DNA of 64,000 nt, from contig OX465583.1 in assembly GCA_950022655.1 (NCBI GenBank), positions 14,779,298 to 14,843,297 on the forward strand, given 5' to 3'. Source of the stretch: Alentia gelatinosa (taxonomy: Eukaryota; Annelida; Polychaeta; Phyllodocida; Polynoidae). A program made the translations under genes and the position numbers. This document shows, piece after piece, positions 53,229 through 64,000 of the stretch (position 1 is the first letter of the stretch; every line of letters starts with the position of its first letter). The notes beneath the pieces were generated by a model, which was not told the origin of the DNA, did not search any database, and saw only the letters and a list, made by a program, of their open reading frames with translations.

Positions 53229-54540
53229 TCTTGATAGTCTGTATGGGTGTATTTCCACTGACAAACAAAAGCCTGACTCCCATAAGAGAATTTTGAACAC
53301 AAAAACCTTTCTTTTGAAATGACGGAAATAGGGTAAGAAATTTGTATACAAATGCATCGAACTCGGCTTAAAGTCAATAGTCCATGCGGGCCCTCACAGA
53401 CTAGGAATAGAATATATATATATTCATAATTTATGAATGAGTGTGAAATTGCAGAAAATAACAATTAACAGGTTTCTTTTTCATACAGTCTGTGTGTAAT
53501 TTGCTGTGACTCACTTGGCAACAAGCCAACCCGTCGGCATTTATAGAGTCCGATTATCCTCAATTACGAGTGGATCACTAACGTGCGTCAGTCTGCAGTG
53601 AGCAGCTGGGCACTGCTTCAAGGCACTAAGCCACTAATTCACTGCATCTACCAATGCCACATAGTTGGCAGGCATATAGTGAAAGGGTAGAGCTTGCAGA
53701 ACATGTATTTGTGACTGTCCCACGCTCTCTGAATAAATCGTAACGTATCGCTCGAGGTTTCCTATTCCCAATTTTTCAATAGCATAGAACTCAATTTACC
53801 GTTATATATCAAAAGAGAAAATTAGAGCTTCCAAGTTTGTGCGATAGACTTGAGTGAGATTTTGCCATGTGAGAGGGTGGGAGGGGGACTAAACTCCACT
53901 AGAAGTTCAAGGCTCGGGAGGGGTTAAGGACACCCCCCCTCCTTGCATTTTCAAGAGCATTTTCTGATCCTCTCATTTCGTGTGAAATCTTTCGAGATAT
54001 GACCGATATTCGTGTTCTAAGGTGATGTTAGACATGGCTCAGTCCTGTGAAGATTATGATGATGAGGATGCCAATAATACTTAAGTTTTTTGTGGCACAC
54101 TGCAATGAATTGTTATCTATCGGTGATTAAGATATTGTCCTCAAATGAGTGGAAGTTGTTGCCGTTGATGTGCTTCCATCGATATTATACTATGAGTTGC
54201 TCAAATGCCCTGAACTATTGTGAGACTAATTATCATTCTTTTTTTCGTTCATTTGGACTATATAGTCATGGGGATAAACATGTGGTCCTGTGTTGGAATT
54301 TTTTTTTTTTTTTTTTTTCAATAAAGACAGTACAATCACCCTATCCAGGGCGTTCTTCCTTGGGTCGTCTTGTAATAAGACTAAGTTCAGTTGTCCCATG
54401 CTGCTTTGACAAAATGGTTGTGAATTAGCGACGTTAAAAGCCGCAGTGAAAGGCAGAAACAAAACTTTGCGTTGAAAATGTTGACGGCCACATAGGATGT
54501 CGAATTACATCGATACTCTGCAGATGGCCCAGGTGAGAAA
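53229..54540. other. No gene recognised
   Basis: No supported gene. A poly-T run lies at about 54300-54319. Confidence 0.4.
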
Positions 54541-54544
54541 ACAT

Positions 54545-54815
54545 ATCACTGTCTGTATCACACCTCACACAGTCTGTATCACACCTCACAATCTGTATCA
54601 AACCTAACACACCTCTCGGTCTGTATCACAGTCTATATGATATATCACACCTCGGTGTCACACCTCTCATTCAGTATCCCACCTCTCGCAGTCTGGATCA
54701 CCTCATACTTGTCACAGTTGATATCACTCCTCACACACCTCTCACAGTCAGTATCACACCTTACAATCGGTATCACGCCTTTCATATTATGTATCACACT
54801 TCTCACACCTTTCTG
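54545..54815. repeat. Degenerate CTGTATCACACCTCACA tandem repeat
   Basis: Irregular units of CAGTCTGTATCACACCTC and shorter variants over about 270 bp. Confidence 0.75.
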
Positions 54816-55320
54816 CTTAGCTGTATATGCGTTCTCCTAGCAGATATCTTGTTTTGTCGTGTAAGTGCCTTGCGAGTTCGATGTATATGTTGAATTGTGT
54901 GTCTGTAGCTGTCTCTTATTTCTCTCTTTCTTGCGACAACGACCTATGAAGACTAGCCACTGAAAGACTAATATACAAAGAAGAGCAAAAACTCTTGGAG
55001 CATAGAGTCATATGACCTATGCACTAAAGTGGACAGAAGTGACTCTCTGACCAAAATCGCCATTCATGCACCTCCTTATGAGGTTCAGTTTTGTTGAGCG
55101 CGGGAAATCGCGCTCATATACGTCATCTAGATAGGTTAGAATGCTCACACAGGCTTTCAGCTTACTGCAGAGAATCTAACACTTCGCTATCCATGTCCCA
55201 ATTATAAAGGCCTGGGTAAATGAGCAGGGGTCCAGTATAACAGTCTGACCATATCCACGCCCCACTACTGACTTGGTTCCTTTAAATAGAACTTTCATGG
55301 CTGAGTGACCATGTCAAAGT

Positions 55321-55730
55321 GTGTGCATTCAATGCATATATCATATGGACAGAAATCACATTTCAATGGACTATGATAATAGTAATAGTGCCAAATATAT
55401 GGATGTTCCAGATGATACCCCATCTGAAGATGTCAAAATAACTCTTAGAAGTAGATGGAAAACAGATGACAAATATGTTAGTAAAATGAAGTACCCTCAA
55501 GCAAAACAAACTTGAGTGAATCAAGCGCTAAGGGGCTATCAAAGAGCAAACTGGGTGGCATAGCTGACCTATTAGCCAGAGAAGTAGGGCAGTTGACCAA
55601 GACCTTAAATGAAAAATTCAGTCACAACCACAACAAGGTGAATGTGAGCTGTTGTATGCTAGACCAGGCACAAGTCAAAATCAAAAACGTTAGCCAGAAA
55701 ATGAAAAACATCTCAAAAGAAATATACTAA
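55321..55730 (+). pseudogene. Possible decayed coding fragment, unidentified
   Basis: Two adjacent frames (55321-55515 and 55512-55730) offset by a frameshift encode Lys/Ser/Asp-rich sequence: DVPDDTPSEDVKITLRSRWK, then GGIADLLAREVGQLTKTLNE and IKNVSQKMKNISKEIY, which looks helical. I recognise no family. It lies 3 kb upstream of the LINE and could be an ORF1 scrap, but nothing proves that. Confidence 0.25.
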
Positions 55731-55739
55731 AATATTGAT

Positions 55740-57860
55740 ATTCTCTTACTTTTATTTTATGAGATTTTGGTATACTGCGCTCTTCCATTATGAATGGAAA
55801 TAACATATGCTCCTAGTTATAGTGATATTGTTTGATGTTGTCACTTGTTTCGGACGAGTACCAGGAAGAACGCCAATTGGTGATTGTACTTTGCCTTATT
55901 TCTCGACCTGAATTAAGAAAATAAAAAAGAAGAAAATCCGGCGCTCCACATCCTGCATCCGCTTTGAAAAACACTAGCGCCGTGAAAGACCTGCTAGGAG
56001 AGTGCATGTATGTATATTGGCGCAGACATCGGATAAGACTGAAATGTTTACTCACTGCTGCAGGCCACATCGCCTCCTCACACCGCCAGCTGTTCATCCT
56101 GGTCCGCGTGGCCACCTCCGCCGGTCTGCTCTCAGCCCTTACACACAGAGTATTTATAACAACGTCTATGGTCCATATATATATATGGTCCACTCAGCCC
56201 TACGCTGCCGGCCACCCTCACACAGAGAGTTACCACTTTCTGTACAAGAATATGAACACAGGTCCAGGCTGTCGTCCTCAGATTCACACAGCCGGTGAAT
56301 AAAAGTACATGTAAGTCCGTATTACACTGGAACAGCCAATATAATGTCTGTATCACAACAGCGAACTCTGTTCTCCTTGATCACACTGACTCACACACGG
56401 TAATGGGTGAACTGCCCCACTGACACCGTGTTTTCCCTCCACACTCCTCACGTCCTGCCTCACGCCGCTCCCAGGTCATCTGCTTGGGTGTGTGGGTGTG
56501 GGTGGAGGTTGGGGGGGGGGGGGAGCCAATCAGACACTACCTTGTACACATATATACACTCCTGCGATCTCTTAGGTACCATTAAATGCTTACGAAAATA
56601 CAGGGTGCAAGAATATCATACAAAATACGCCTTATGATGGTTATCGTTCTCTATTATACAGTCCTAGACTATCGGAAATCGTTCATATATTAAAGGTGTT
56701 GAATAAAGTTGACACACATCGTCCCTCGCTCTTGTTGACGGTCAGAGGATGGTCTTCATATATACGAGCCTAAATTATTCAACAGGCCCCTGGCTCCACC
56801 GGAGGCTGCACATTTCAGGTACCCCGTCCGTCATTTTTAATTAGCGATAAGGCTGCGGATACAAACATACCCATGGGGTTCTGCAACAGAGGGCGCTATT
56901 TAAGTGGCATGTGGCTCATTGGTTCAATAGACCGCATTAGAGTGACGTTATTCTACCCACCCAGACGCGTCTTCCCCGGTCCGTTGGGGATCAACCAGAG
57001 GACCAACAGACCGCTGTCATCTCACCAGTATACCAGGGACAGGGGTGAATGACATCAAATTTATCTTACTTTTTGTGAATTGTTGAATACATAAAACTAT
57101 ATGTGCCCCTAGAATAATATCTTAGCTTTATACTCATAGTATCTGCCAGAGCTGTCATATTGTATTTCTGTTGATACCCAATGTCGAGGGCTATTTGTTT
57201 TGGTGAGTTGGCACTCTCTCAGCAGAGATCTTGCGCTCGACTTCCTGTGGCCGCTTATAGTCCCTTTCACGTGACGTCACGCATAGATTAACGGCGATGC
57301 GCACGCATACAGAGGTCAGAACATACTGTTAACAACACTGTGTGACTTCCTGTATCATGTTTTCTTCCGAATTTGAAGGGAAGGACCATTATAATTTCAG
57401 GAAAAAACTTCATTGATAATGAAAGTACAATGTACCATATGAGTAACTTAGTGATTCGTAAATTCCACCTACACTGGATGATTTAGGGCATTTTACTGCC
57501 TGTTTTGCTAAAGACCTCATGGAGAGAGTATTGAAAAGTCAAGTGCATTAAATATTTGCCAGTAATAATGCCAACCCAACCATACCTTGCCCATGTACAC
57601 ACAGTTAGTGAGTGGCAGGCATCCTGGGTGACCACCCCTGAATGCATCTCTATCTGCTTCATACACACAGGGCAGGGACACAGGGCGCACCCTAGACTTG
57701 CTCAAGTCTTTGATTATGAACATAAATTCAATGAATAAAATAATTTACAATGTGTAAGGTTCCTCTGCCTGTGTCAGCCAGGCCAAGGCGAGAGTAGGTG
57801 GAGGGGTAAGGAGGCACTCTCCCAGCAGATATCCTGCGCTCTATTTCCTGTGGTCGCTTT
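55740..57860. other. No gene confirmed; GC-richer patch at 56.0-56.5 kb
   Basis: A G run lies at 56507-56523. The segment GGCACTCTCTCAGCAGAGAT near 57211 recurs at about 57810. CAAGTCTTTGATTATGAACA near 57700 resembles repeats at 14.8 and 24.7 kb. A possible minus-strand donor (GCAGCAGTGAGTAAAC) near 56055 follows an open stretch, but no gene can be built. Confidence 0.35.
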
Positions 57861-58435
57861 GTATCTCTGCCCCAACCTGCCTGTTTGGGCTCAAATCTGG
57901 CCCATACGCCAGTTATTCAATTATCCTAAATTCTGAGAGATTTGCAGGGTATTTTGTGTTCTACATGTAAATAGAGATGCACATATTTATATGGTAAACA
58001 AAATACTCTCATTTCTATTATTATTTATGTCAAACCAGACACAGCCTCTGGGATTACTTTCTACAGTGGAAAGCACCTCATGTGTTGCAGGGCTTTGTTT
58101 TGTCAACAATGCCATGTGCTCCTCTGAAGGAGCAGTCTAATCAACTGTGAATTCCCATTATAAAATGGTTTAAGTCTGAAAAAGAAACAGCTAGATTTTC
58201 TGTCAAGCTCCCTTAACAGTTCCCATATTTCCAAACTTATTATATGTGGATTGTTTGACTTGTATAACTGTCGACAGCTGCCTTGTTTGAATCTGAAATG
58301 CTGGCTGGTTCCCCCTGTACTTAGTTGATACCCTGAGAACCAGCATATGGCGTCACTGGGTTGGGGCAGAGATTAAGCCAGCGCTAGCGCCGCGAAAGAT
58401 CTGGGGGGAGAGTGGTAAGGAGGGTGTGCGGTGGC
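57861..58435 (+). repeat. ~570-bp direct repeat, left copy
   Basis: From GTATCTCTGCCCCAACCTGC to AAAGATCTGGGGGGAGAGTG. About 85% similar by eye to 60797-61362. Shared markers include GCACCTCATGTGTTGCAGGG and GCAGTCTAATCAACTGT. The two copies flank the LINE pseudogene. Confidence 0.8.
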
Positions 58436-58639
58436 GGTAGGCAGCAGTAGGAGTAGGACACAGAGACGGAGGCTAGTCTAGGCGCACCCCAGGTCAGGCG
58501 TGGTGCAGTGACACGGGTGGTCAGCACACAGAGGCAGGAGGCAGGCAGCAGCAGATCACATACAGTAAGGGGTGGCACACAGGCATGGTGTGTGCATGGT
58601 ATCATCATGGGCTGCTATATTAAAAAAAAGTCACACAGT

Positions 58640-60600
58640 GTTGTTGAATGACAGTATGTTCTGAAATATCTATGTACCCGATAAAAGATCACCAAGAAAT
58701 TAAAACAGTAAGAAATGACATGAATAATTTCTTTGCAAATATAGGAAAGGTTGGAGATGAAATTTTCAATTTAAATGAAACTGTACCTGACAAACCTATG
58801 TTACATGAAGGCGGAAGCCTAGAAGAAATGGAAGTGACTACAGAAATATCCGAAGTTAAAAAGATAATAAATATGTTAGATAATGGAAAAAATACAGGAC
58901 TATACTTAATCAAAAGCGACATACTGAAGAGGATTTTCAGAATTAATTTACCTTATATAGTTTCTTTAGTGAACAAAATCTTTAAAGAAGGTTATTTCCC
59001 AAACTGCCTTAAAAAAGTAATAATTACACCATTACAAAAAGAAAAGAGTTTTTACCTTTCGTATCAAAATTTTTAGAAAAGATACTTCATAATCGACTAC
59101 TAACACACCTTCTTAGAATGGATATACTGACGAATAACCAATTTGGTTTTTTACCTGGCAAATCAACTATGCAAGCTATTTTCAAACTAACAAATGACCT
59201 GCTTCAATATTTAAACAACCGTAAAACAATAATTGTAGTGTACCTAGACATACGAAAAGCGTTTGATAGTATTGACCATAAAATACTAATTGGTAAAATT
59301 GCCAAAGCAGGCTTATATGGAAATCTGTATAAAATTTTAGAAAATTATCTAAATAATAGGACACATAAAACTAAAATAAACGAAGGAATATCTGACGAAG
59401 AAAAAATGACAATAGGGGTACCCCAAGGATCCATTTTGGGTCCTCTCATGTTTATTCTTTTTATAAATGATATAGCAAGTGTGGTAAATTATAGTAGTGC
59501 AATCCTTTACGCTGATGATATGGTAGTGTATTTAGCTGGAGAAGATCAACGAGAATTAGTTCGAAAAATGGAAAGCGATTTAGATGAAATAGATAAATGG
59601 GTTAAAACTCATAAAATGGCTATAAACTATAAAAAGTCTAAGATAACCTGGTTCTCAAATAAGTCAAATTGTTGTCGAAATCAAACTGTAGCAATGGGAG
59701 GAGTAAACCTAGAGGCAGTAAAGACATATAAATACTTAGGTGTAATTTTAGATGATAGACTTAAACTAGACCATCACTTTGATAAAATACAAAGAGAATA
59801 CCAAATGAAACTTTTCCGGCTAAAAAAACTGAGTTACCTCTTAACAAAAGAAATTAAACTAAAAATCTTTAAACAAATGTTGCTACCACAAATCGAATAT
59901 GCAGATTCAATATACTGTTTAATGACAAAAGATAAAAAGAAAAAACTCCAAATACTTATGAATAACGGCCTAAAATGCGTAATGGGCATAAGAAGGAATA
60001 CTGAAATGTCTACAGAAGAAATGTTAAATGCCTGCAAAGTAAAAAATCTTGAAACCAGGAGGAATTGTCATCTATTAAATATTATTAAATGGTGGACGCT
60101 AGATAAAAGAAATGTGTTTGAAACGGGGGAGAGGAATCTCCGAAGCAATACCAAATGTAAAATCAAGACTGAAAAACCGAATCTTGAAATTTATAGAAAA
60201 TCACCTCTATACTTGGGAAGTACACTATGGGATAGTTTAACAGTAGACACACAATTTACCAACATTGGCAATAGTTTTAAAACAAAAGTCAAACATGAAC
60301 TATATTAATAACCTGTATGTGGTAAATTAAGTTGTAACTCTCATACTTCGATGTCTTCTTCCCACATGTGTGCCTTAACACCGGAGATACAGATTAAGTA
60401 CTGCTTTGAAATTGCATATATGCTGTCTGTTTGTCTAGTCTGTTGTTTGTTCTGTATGACCCAAATGTGATTGTCCAGTATGCTCTTTGTTGTGTCTGAC
60501 TGTATATGTCTATCTATGTGACGTACTGATGTGGAAGATCAAGGTGTACCACCTTGAATGTCAACTTTAATGGTCAATAAACAATTTCCAAAAAAAACAA
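58640..60600 (+). mobile_element. 5-prime-truncated LINE (Jockey/CR1-like group)
   Basis: Contains most of a reverse transcriptase ORF (separate entry), a ~290-bp 3-prime untranslated region and an end GGTCAATAAACAATTTCC followed by AAAAAAAACAAAA. No endonuclease or ORF1 is visible upstream. The left limit is approximate. Confidence 0.8.
58648..60308 (+). pseudogene. LINE reverse transcriptase pseudogene
   Basis: The upstream frame (58648-59076) reads NNFFANIGKVGDEIFN, NMLDNGKNTGLYLIKSDILK and YFPNCLKKVIITPL, the usual start of the RT domain. The expected NYRPIS block is deleted and the frame shifts near 59035-59060. It continues as LPFVSKFLEKILHNRLLTHL and then the 396-residue frame 59118-60308 with NNQFGFLPGKSTMQA, YLDIRKAFDSIDH (catalytic Asp), GVPQGSILGPLMF, YADDMVVY (catalytic Asp pair, residues 131-134) and KYLGVILDDRL. 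The C-terminus YRKSPLYLGSTLWDSLTVD is typical of Jockey/CR1-group elements. The catalytic block is intact but the ORF is broken upstream. Strong A-bias in third positions. Confidence 0.88.
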
Positions 60601-60796
60601 AACTTGAACATATACCTGAACCTCTACATTCTGGCACTCTACTTTTCTCTGCTTTCTGGGGAAATACCTAAGTGTCTTGTTAAAGTGAGGTATGAGCTGC
60701 TCCCAAATGCTTTTGCCTGTGACCTAGTTCTTTCTGGACGTGATGTGCGTGTGCACCCAACTAGGTCGGGGTTTGTATACCAACACTGAAAGGCGT

Positions 60797-61362
60797 CTAT
60801 ATCTCTGCCCCAACCTGCCTGCTTGGGCTCAAATCTGGCCCATATGCCAGTTTCTAAATTACCCTAAATTCTTAGGACTTTGGGGTGTATTTTGCGGTAT
60901 ACTTGTAGATAGAGATGTACATATCTACATGATAAATGACATACACTCATTTCTTTTATTTGTTATGTCAAATCAGACACAGTCATAGGGATTACTTTCT
61001 TCAGTGGATAGCACCTCATGTGTTGCAGGGTTTTGTTTGTCAACATGACACATGTGCTCATTCAAAGGGGCAGTCTAATCAACTGTAGATTCACAATATA
61101 AAGTGGTTTAGAACTGGAAAAGAAACAGCTACATTGTCTGTGAAACCCCTTTAACAATTCCTATATTTCCATACACTTGATGTGTGAGTTGTTTGACTTA
61201 TATAACTTTTGACAGTTGCCTTGTTTTGACATAGACCTGAATCTGAAATTTTCACTGGTCTCCCCTGTCTTTAGTAGATACCCAGGGAACAGGTTTTGGG
61301 TTTGGGAAGAGATTAAGCCAGCGCTGGCGCCGCGAAAGATCTGGGGGGAGAGTGGTAAGTTG
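60797..61362 (+). repeat. ~570-bp direct repeat, right copy
   Basis: Matches 57861-58435 from ATATCTCTGCCCCAACCTGC to GGGGGGAGAGTGGTAAG. Both ends fall at the same motif as in the left copy. Confidence 0.8.
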
Positions 61363-62460
61363 GGTGGGTGTCGTCTGCCCACACTGCAGCGCTAGAGCAA
61401 CATACGGAAAACTCGTCGCTGCAATGATAGGCTTCTGGGAAGGAACTATTTTTTGTCTGAGATTTGTTGTCAATTCAAACCCAAACTGGTTTGATAAATC
61501 TAAAAGTGTGACACCGCTAGAACTATCAATTCTAGGCAAGATTACATTGTATTACATCTTTCTGAGTGATGTAGTATAGTATTATATTCAGTAGAACCAA
61601 GAAATTAGAGATGTTGTCACTCAGTTCAGAAGATGACAGTTGGATGTTTACTTCAAATCCTAAAACTCTTATGATCTAATCATATAATTTCCAAAGTGAT
61701 CAAGAGGTTGCGACTAGAGTAATTTAAATAAAGATATCAATATTATTTACAAATCTAGCGGGAAAATCTACTAGACACCACACATCTAGAAACTACATTC
61801 TCTTGGGTAGTACTACATCGCCCATAAAAAAGCGCGGAGGGAACATCTTAAAATCCTAAGATTGTAAAGAGTCCATCATTGGAGAGACAGGTTTTGCGTT
61901 GCGATAAATTGAAGCGGTGCAGTGTGTCGTCTGCCTCCCACGCCCACCTAATGGTCAAGTGGCAGCGAGTGAGATGACCTCGCTTCTGTCTGGCTACCCG
62001 TCCAGTCCTGGTCCCGCCATTAATATATATGTTGTTTTTATTAACTTTTATTTATCCTTGGATACGCACTCAGCACTGAGGCTGGTTTCCATGTGTGCCC
62101 AGAGAGTAATCAATTACAAATGCACAGTACATGTTTCCAATTGATTCCCATTATAGTCAGCTATAACTAGCTGGTACATCAGACATATTTACAAACAGAT
62201 CCAATAAATATAGGTCTTGTCAAACATTTGTGAGACCTTGCCAACACATCCTAGATGGCTACATCTCTAATCCATCCTGTTTATGAAATAGTTCAGGTCA
62301 GAATCATTAATCATTAACAGTTTATGGGATCCTGTGAGCCAATGAGTCTTTTTGTATCTTTTTAAAAGATTTCAAAGTGGGCGTGTTTCGTAGTTCAGTC
62401 GGCAGATTGTTCGACTTGTCTGCACCATAGTAAAATATACTTCTAGTGTAGATGGTATTG
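61363..62460. other. No gene recognised
   Basis: No supported gene. A tRNA-like string (TTCGTAGTTCAGTCGGCAGA) lies near 62387 but has no box B or cloverleaf. Confidence 0.35.
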
Positions 62461-62467
62461 TTTGGCT

Positions 62468-62935
62468 TTATAACTTTGAATAATGGTGCTTGATTTGCTC
62501 TAGTGACTCTTGGTAGCTTTTGGAGTAACTCTTTCTGTTGAGCTTGCTATACATATAGGTGACAACATGTGAATCTCGCCTATGACACAGATCTATACGG
62601 TAATTGTACAGTTCTATGTAGAATTTCAATGTTTGTTCTTGGGACATTGTTCTTGGGACAGCCCCGGTGATAATTCTTATAGCGTTGTTTTGTATAATTT
62701 GAAGTTTATAGAGGTCTACATTCACACAGTTTCCAAAAAGTATTTCTCCGTAGTCTAGAATAGGAATAATCATTGATTTGTAGATTTGTAAACATGCCTG
62801 AGCACTGATATCTAGCGAATTTTCTTTAACAAATACAGCTTATGATTTGCCTGGTCACTAATCTTATTGATGTGCATTTTAAAATTCAGACACTGGTCTA
62901 GTGACACACCTAGATATTTATACGAGGCGCACAAA
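62468..62935 (-). pseudogene. LINE reverse transcriptase C-terminal fragment
   Basis: Minus-strand translation gives SYKYLGVSLDQCLNFKMHIN and KISDQANHKLYLLKKIR (62935-62815), then a stop and a small shift. It continues with IPILDYGEILFGNCVNVDLY and KLQIIQNNAIRIITGAVPRT, the region after the RT palm in LINEs. A different lineage from the 58.6-kb element, with no flanking RT core. Confidence 0.75.
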
Positions 62936-64000
62936 TCTACGAATAGCGAAATGTACGAATGCAGCAGAGTGAAATGATTTCTCATTCATACTTTAGTCAT
63001 ATACAATATAACAGATGACTGTGGATTAAATGAAACAAGCATGCATTTTGGTATATCGTTAGGGAAGTCCCTTATGACACTTTTTAGATGCATGGGCATT
63101 GATATAAGTTCCTGGGGCGGAGCCATTTTGAAAATTAAAATGACCATAACAGACCACTACTGACACTTTTCAGAATGGTTACTACCAAGAACAAATCTAT
63201 ATGAATCACCTCAAATGTGTACAAGATGAACATAAATACATGGAATAACTTATTCATAAATGATTTTGCCACATACCAACATGTAGAGAGTGGCCATCTG
63301 GGATTCTCAGCCAAAATATACATAAATCTGAAGTTCTGCATTTAGGAGTCTAATCACCTCTAAAATAACACAAGACTCATGAAATGTTATTTCCTGTGTT
63401 TTAAGTTTAAATTTCACACAGTCATACAATATTTGAGCCAAAGAGAGTTTGCACCACAGTAGTGGGGGGGGGGGGGGGGGGGGTTCAAAGGTCAAGTATA
63501 AGCTATTCTACTTTACAGAACTGCTTAAGTCATCACCATAACTAGACTGGTAATTTACTGTTGTTCAAGGTGACGGCTTGTTTGATAAGTTTGATTGTCA
63601 CGAGTTTTCATTCTCTTTTGCGAAATATCAATCTGGTGCTTGAAGAAAGTTCTCATCATTATATGAAAAGAGATTGCTTGTCACTTTTTGTTAGGGTAGG
63701 GAAACAAGAATTTCTTTATCCAAAACTATTCAACATATAAAGAGGCACCACTGTATTCCAGTGACCAAAACCAAGAACAAAGCCTTATGTGCTTATGATT
63801 TGCTTCCAATTATTCTATCACAGTCGAGAGATTTTGCACTGTATAAGTGCCCGAAAATGGGTTAATTATAGCAGAGTTGGTTGTTAAGAAATAGCCTATG
63901 TTTGAAGAGTAACTCAGCGGGTAGGATTGAACATGGTGAAGAGTGGGTAAATCCCAACACATTAATAAATGAGATGGAAAGTTACTGGGATTCCTTATTT
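62936..64000. other. No gene recognised
   Basis: No supported gene. Poly-G run at about 63463-63483. Confidence 0.4.

Noticed and set aside
62385..62435. Possible tRNA gene
   Set aside because: Only a box-A-like string is present. There is no box B, no paired acceptor stem and no anticodon arm.

Overview
This is eukaryotic genomic DNA, most likely from a marine invertebrate. It has one multi-exon gene with GT-AG introns, no operon-like packing, and a very high load of short non-autonomous DNA transposons, tRNA-derived SINEs, decayed LINEs and minisatellites. A lophotrochozoan or other aquatic invertebrate would fit, but I cannot name the species from the sequence.

The only complete protein-coding gene I can support is on the minus strand, from 40938 down to 27945. 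It is a beta-1,4-galactosyltransferase family (GT7, B4GALT-like) enzyme. Six coding exons (40938-40731, 38256-38027, 34899-34712, 33495-33373, 30327-30232, 28134-27945) join in frame with consensus splice sites into exactly 345 codons (344 residues plus stop). The product has a type II membrane anchor, four conserved cysteines, DVD, WGWG.EDDD and the Met/His metal site. The residue matching the donor-selecting Tyr289 of the bovine enzyme is Asn, which points to use of UDP-GalNAc. Its introns hold about ten transposon insertions. Three minisatellite arrays sit directly on its splice sites and carry copies of those sites.

Left arm, 1-27.9 kb: no convincing gene. It holds three of four piggyBac-like TTAA MITEs, several two-block foldback elements, a pogo-like TA MITE, a palindromic TTA MITE at 8.55 kb, a hAT-like element carrying about 1.2 kb of ~60-bp tandem repeats (10.4-11.9 kb, with relatives at 16.2 and 26.7 kb), an interstitial telomere-like CCCTAA tract (19.7-20.0 kb) and a 1.4-kb TGG-rich array (22.7-24.2 kb).

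Right arm, 41-64 kb: transposon remains. These include a decayed Ty3/gypsy gag-protease fragment (43.0-43.7 kb), SINE copies, LINE 3-prime ends (47.2 kb and 62.5-62.9 kb), a longer LINE reverse transcriptase pseudogene (58.6-60.3 kb) lying between two diverged direct repeats, more foldback elements, and several MITEs ending in GGGACCTGTTTCA-type termini.

The most interesting signals are: (1) splice-site-bearing minisatellites in the B4GALT-like gene; (2) the natural Asn in its donor pocket; (3) a foldback superfamily with a conserved architecture whose palindrome arms differ completely between subfamilies; and (4) MITEs that share a core but have different ends.
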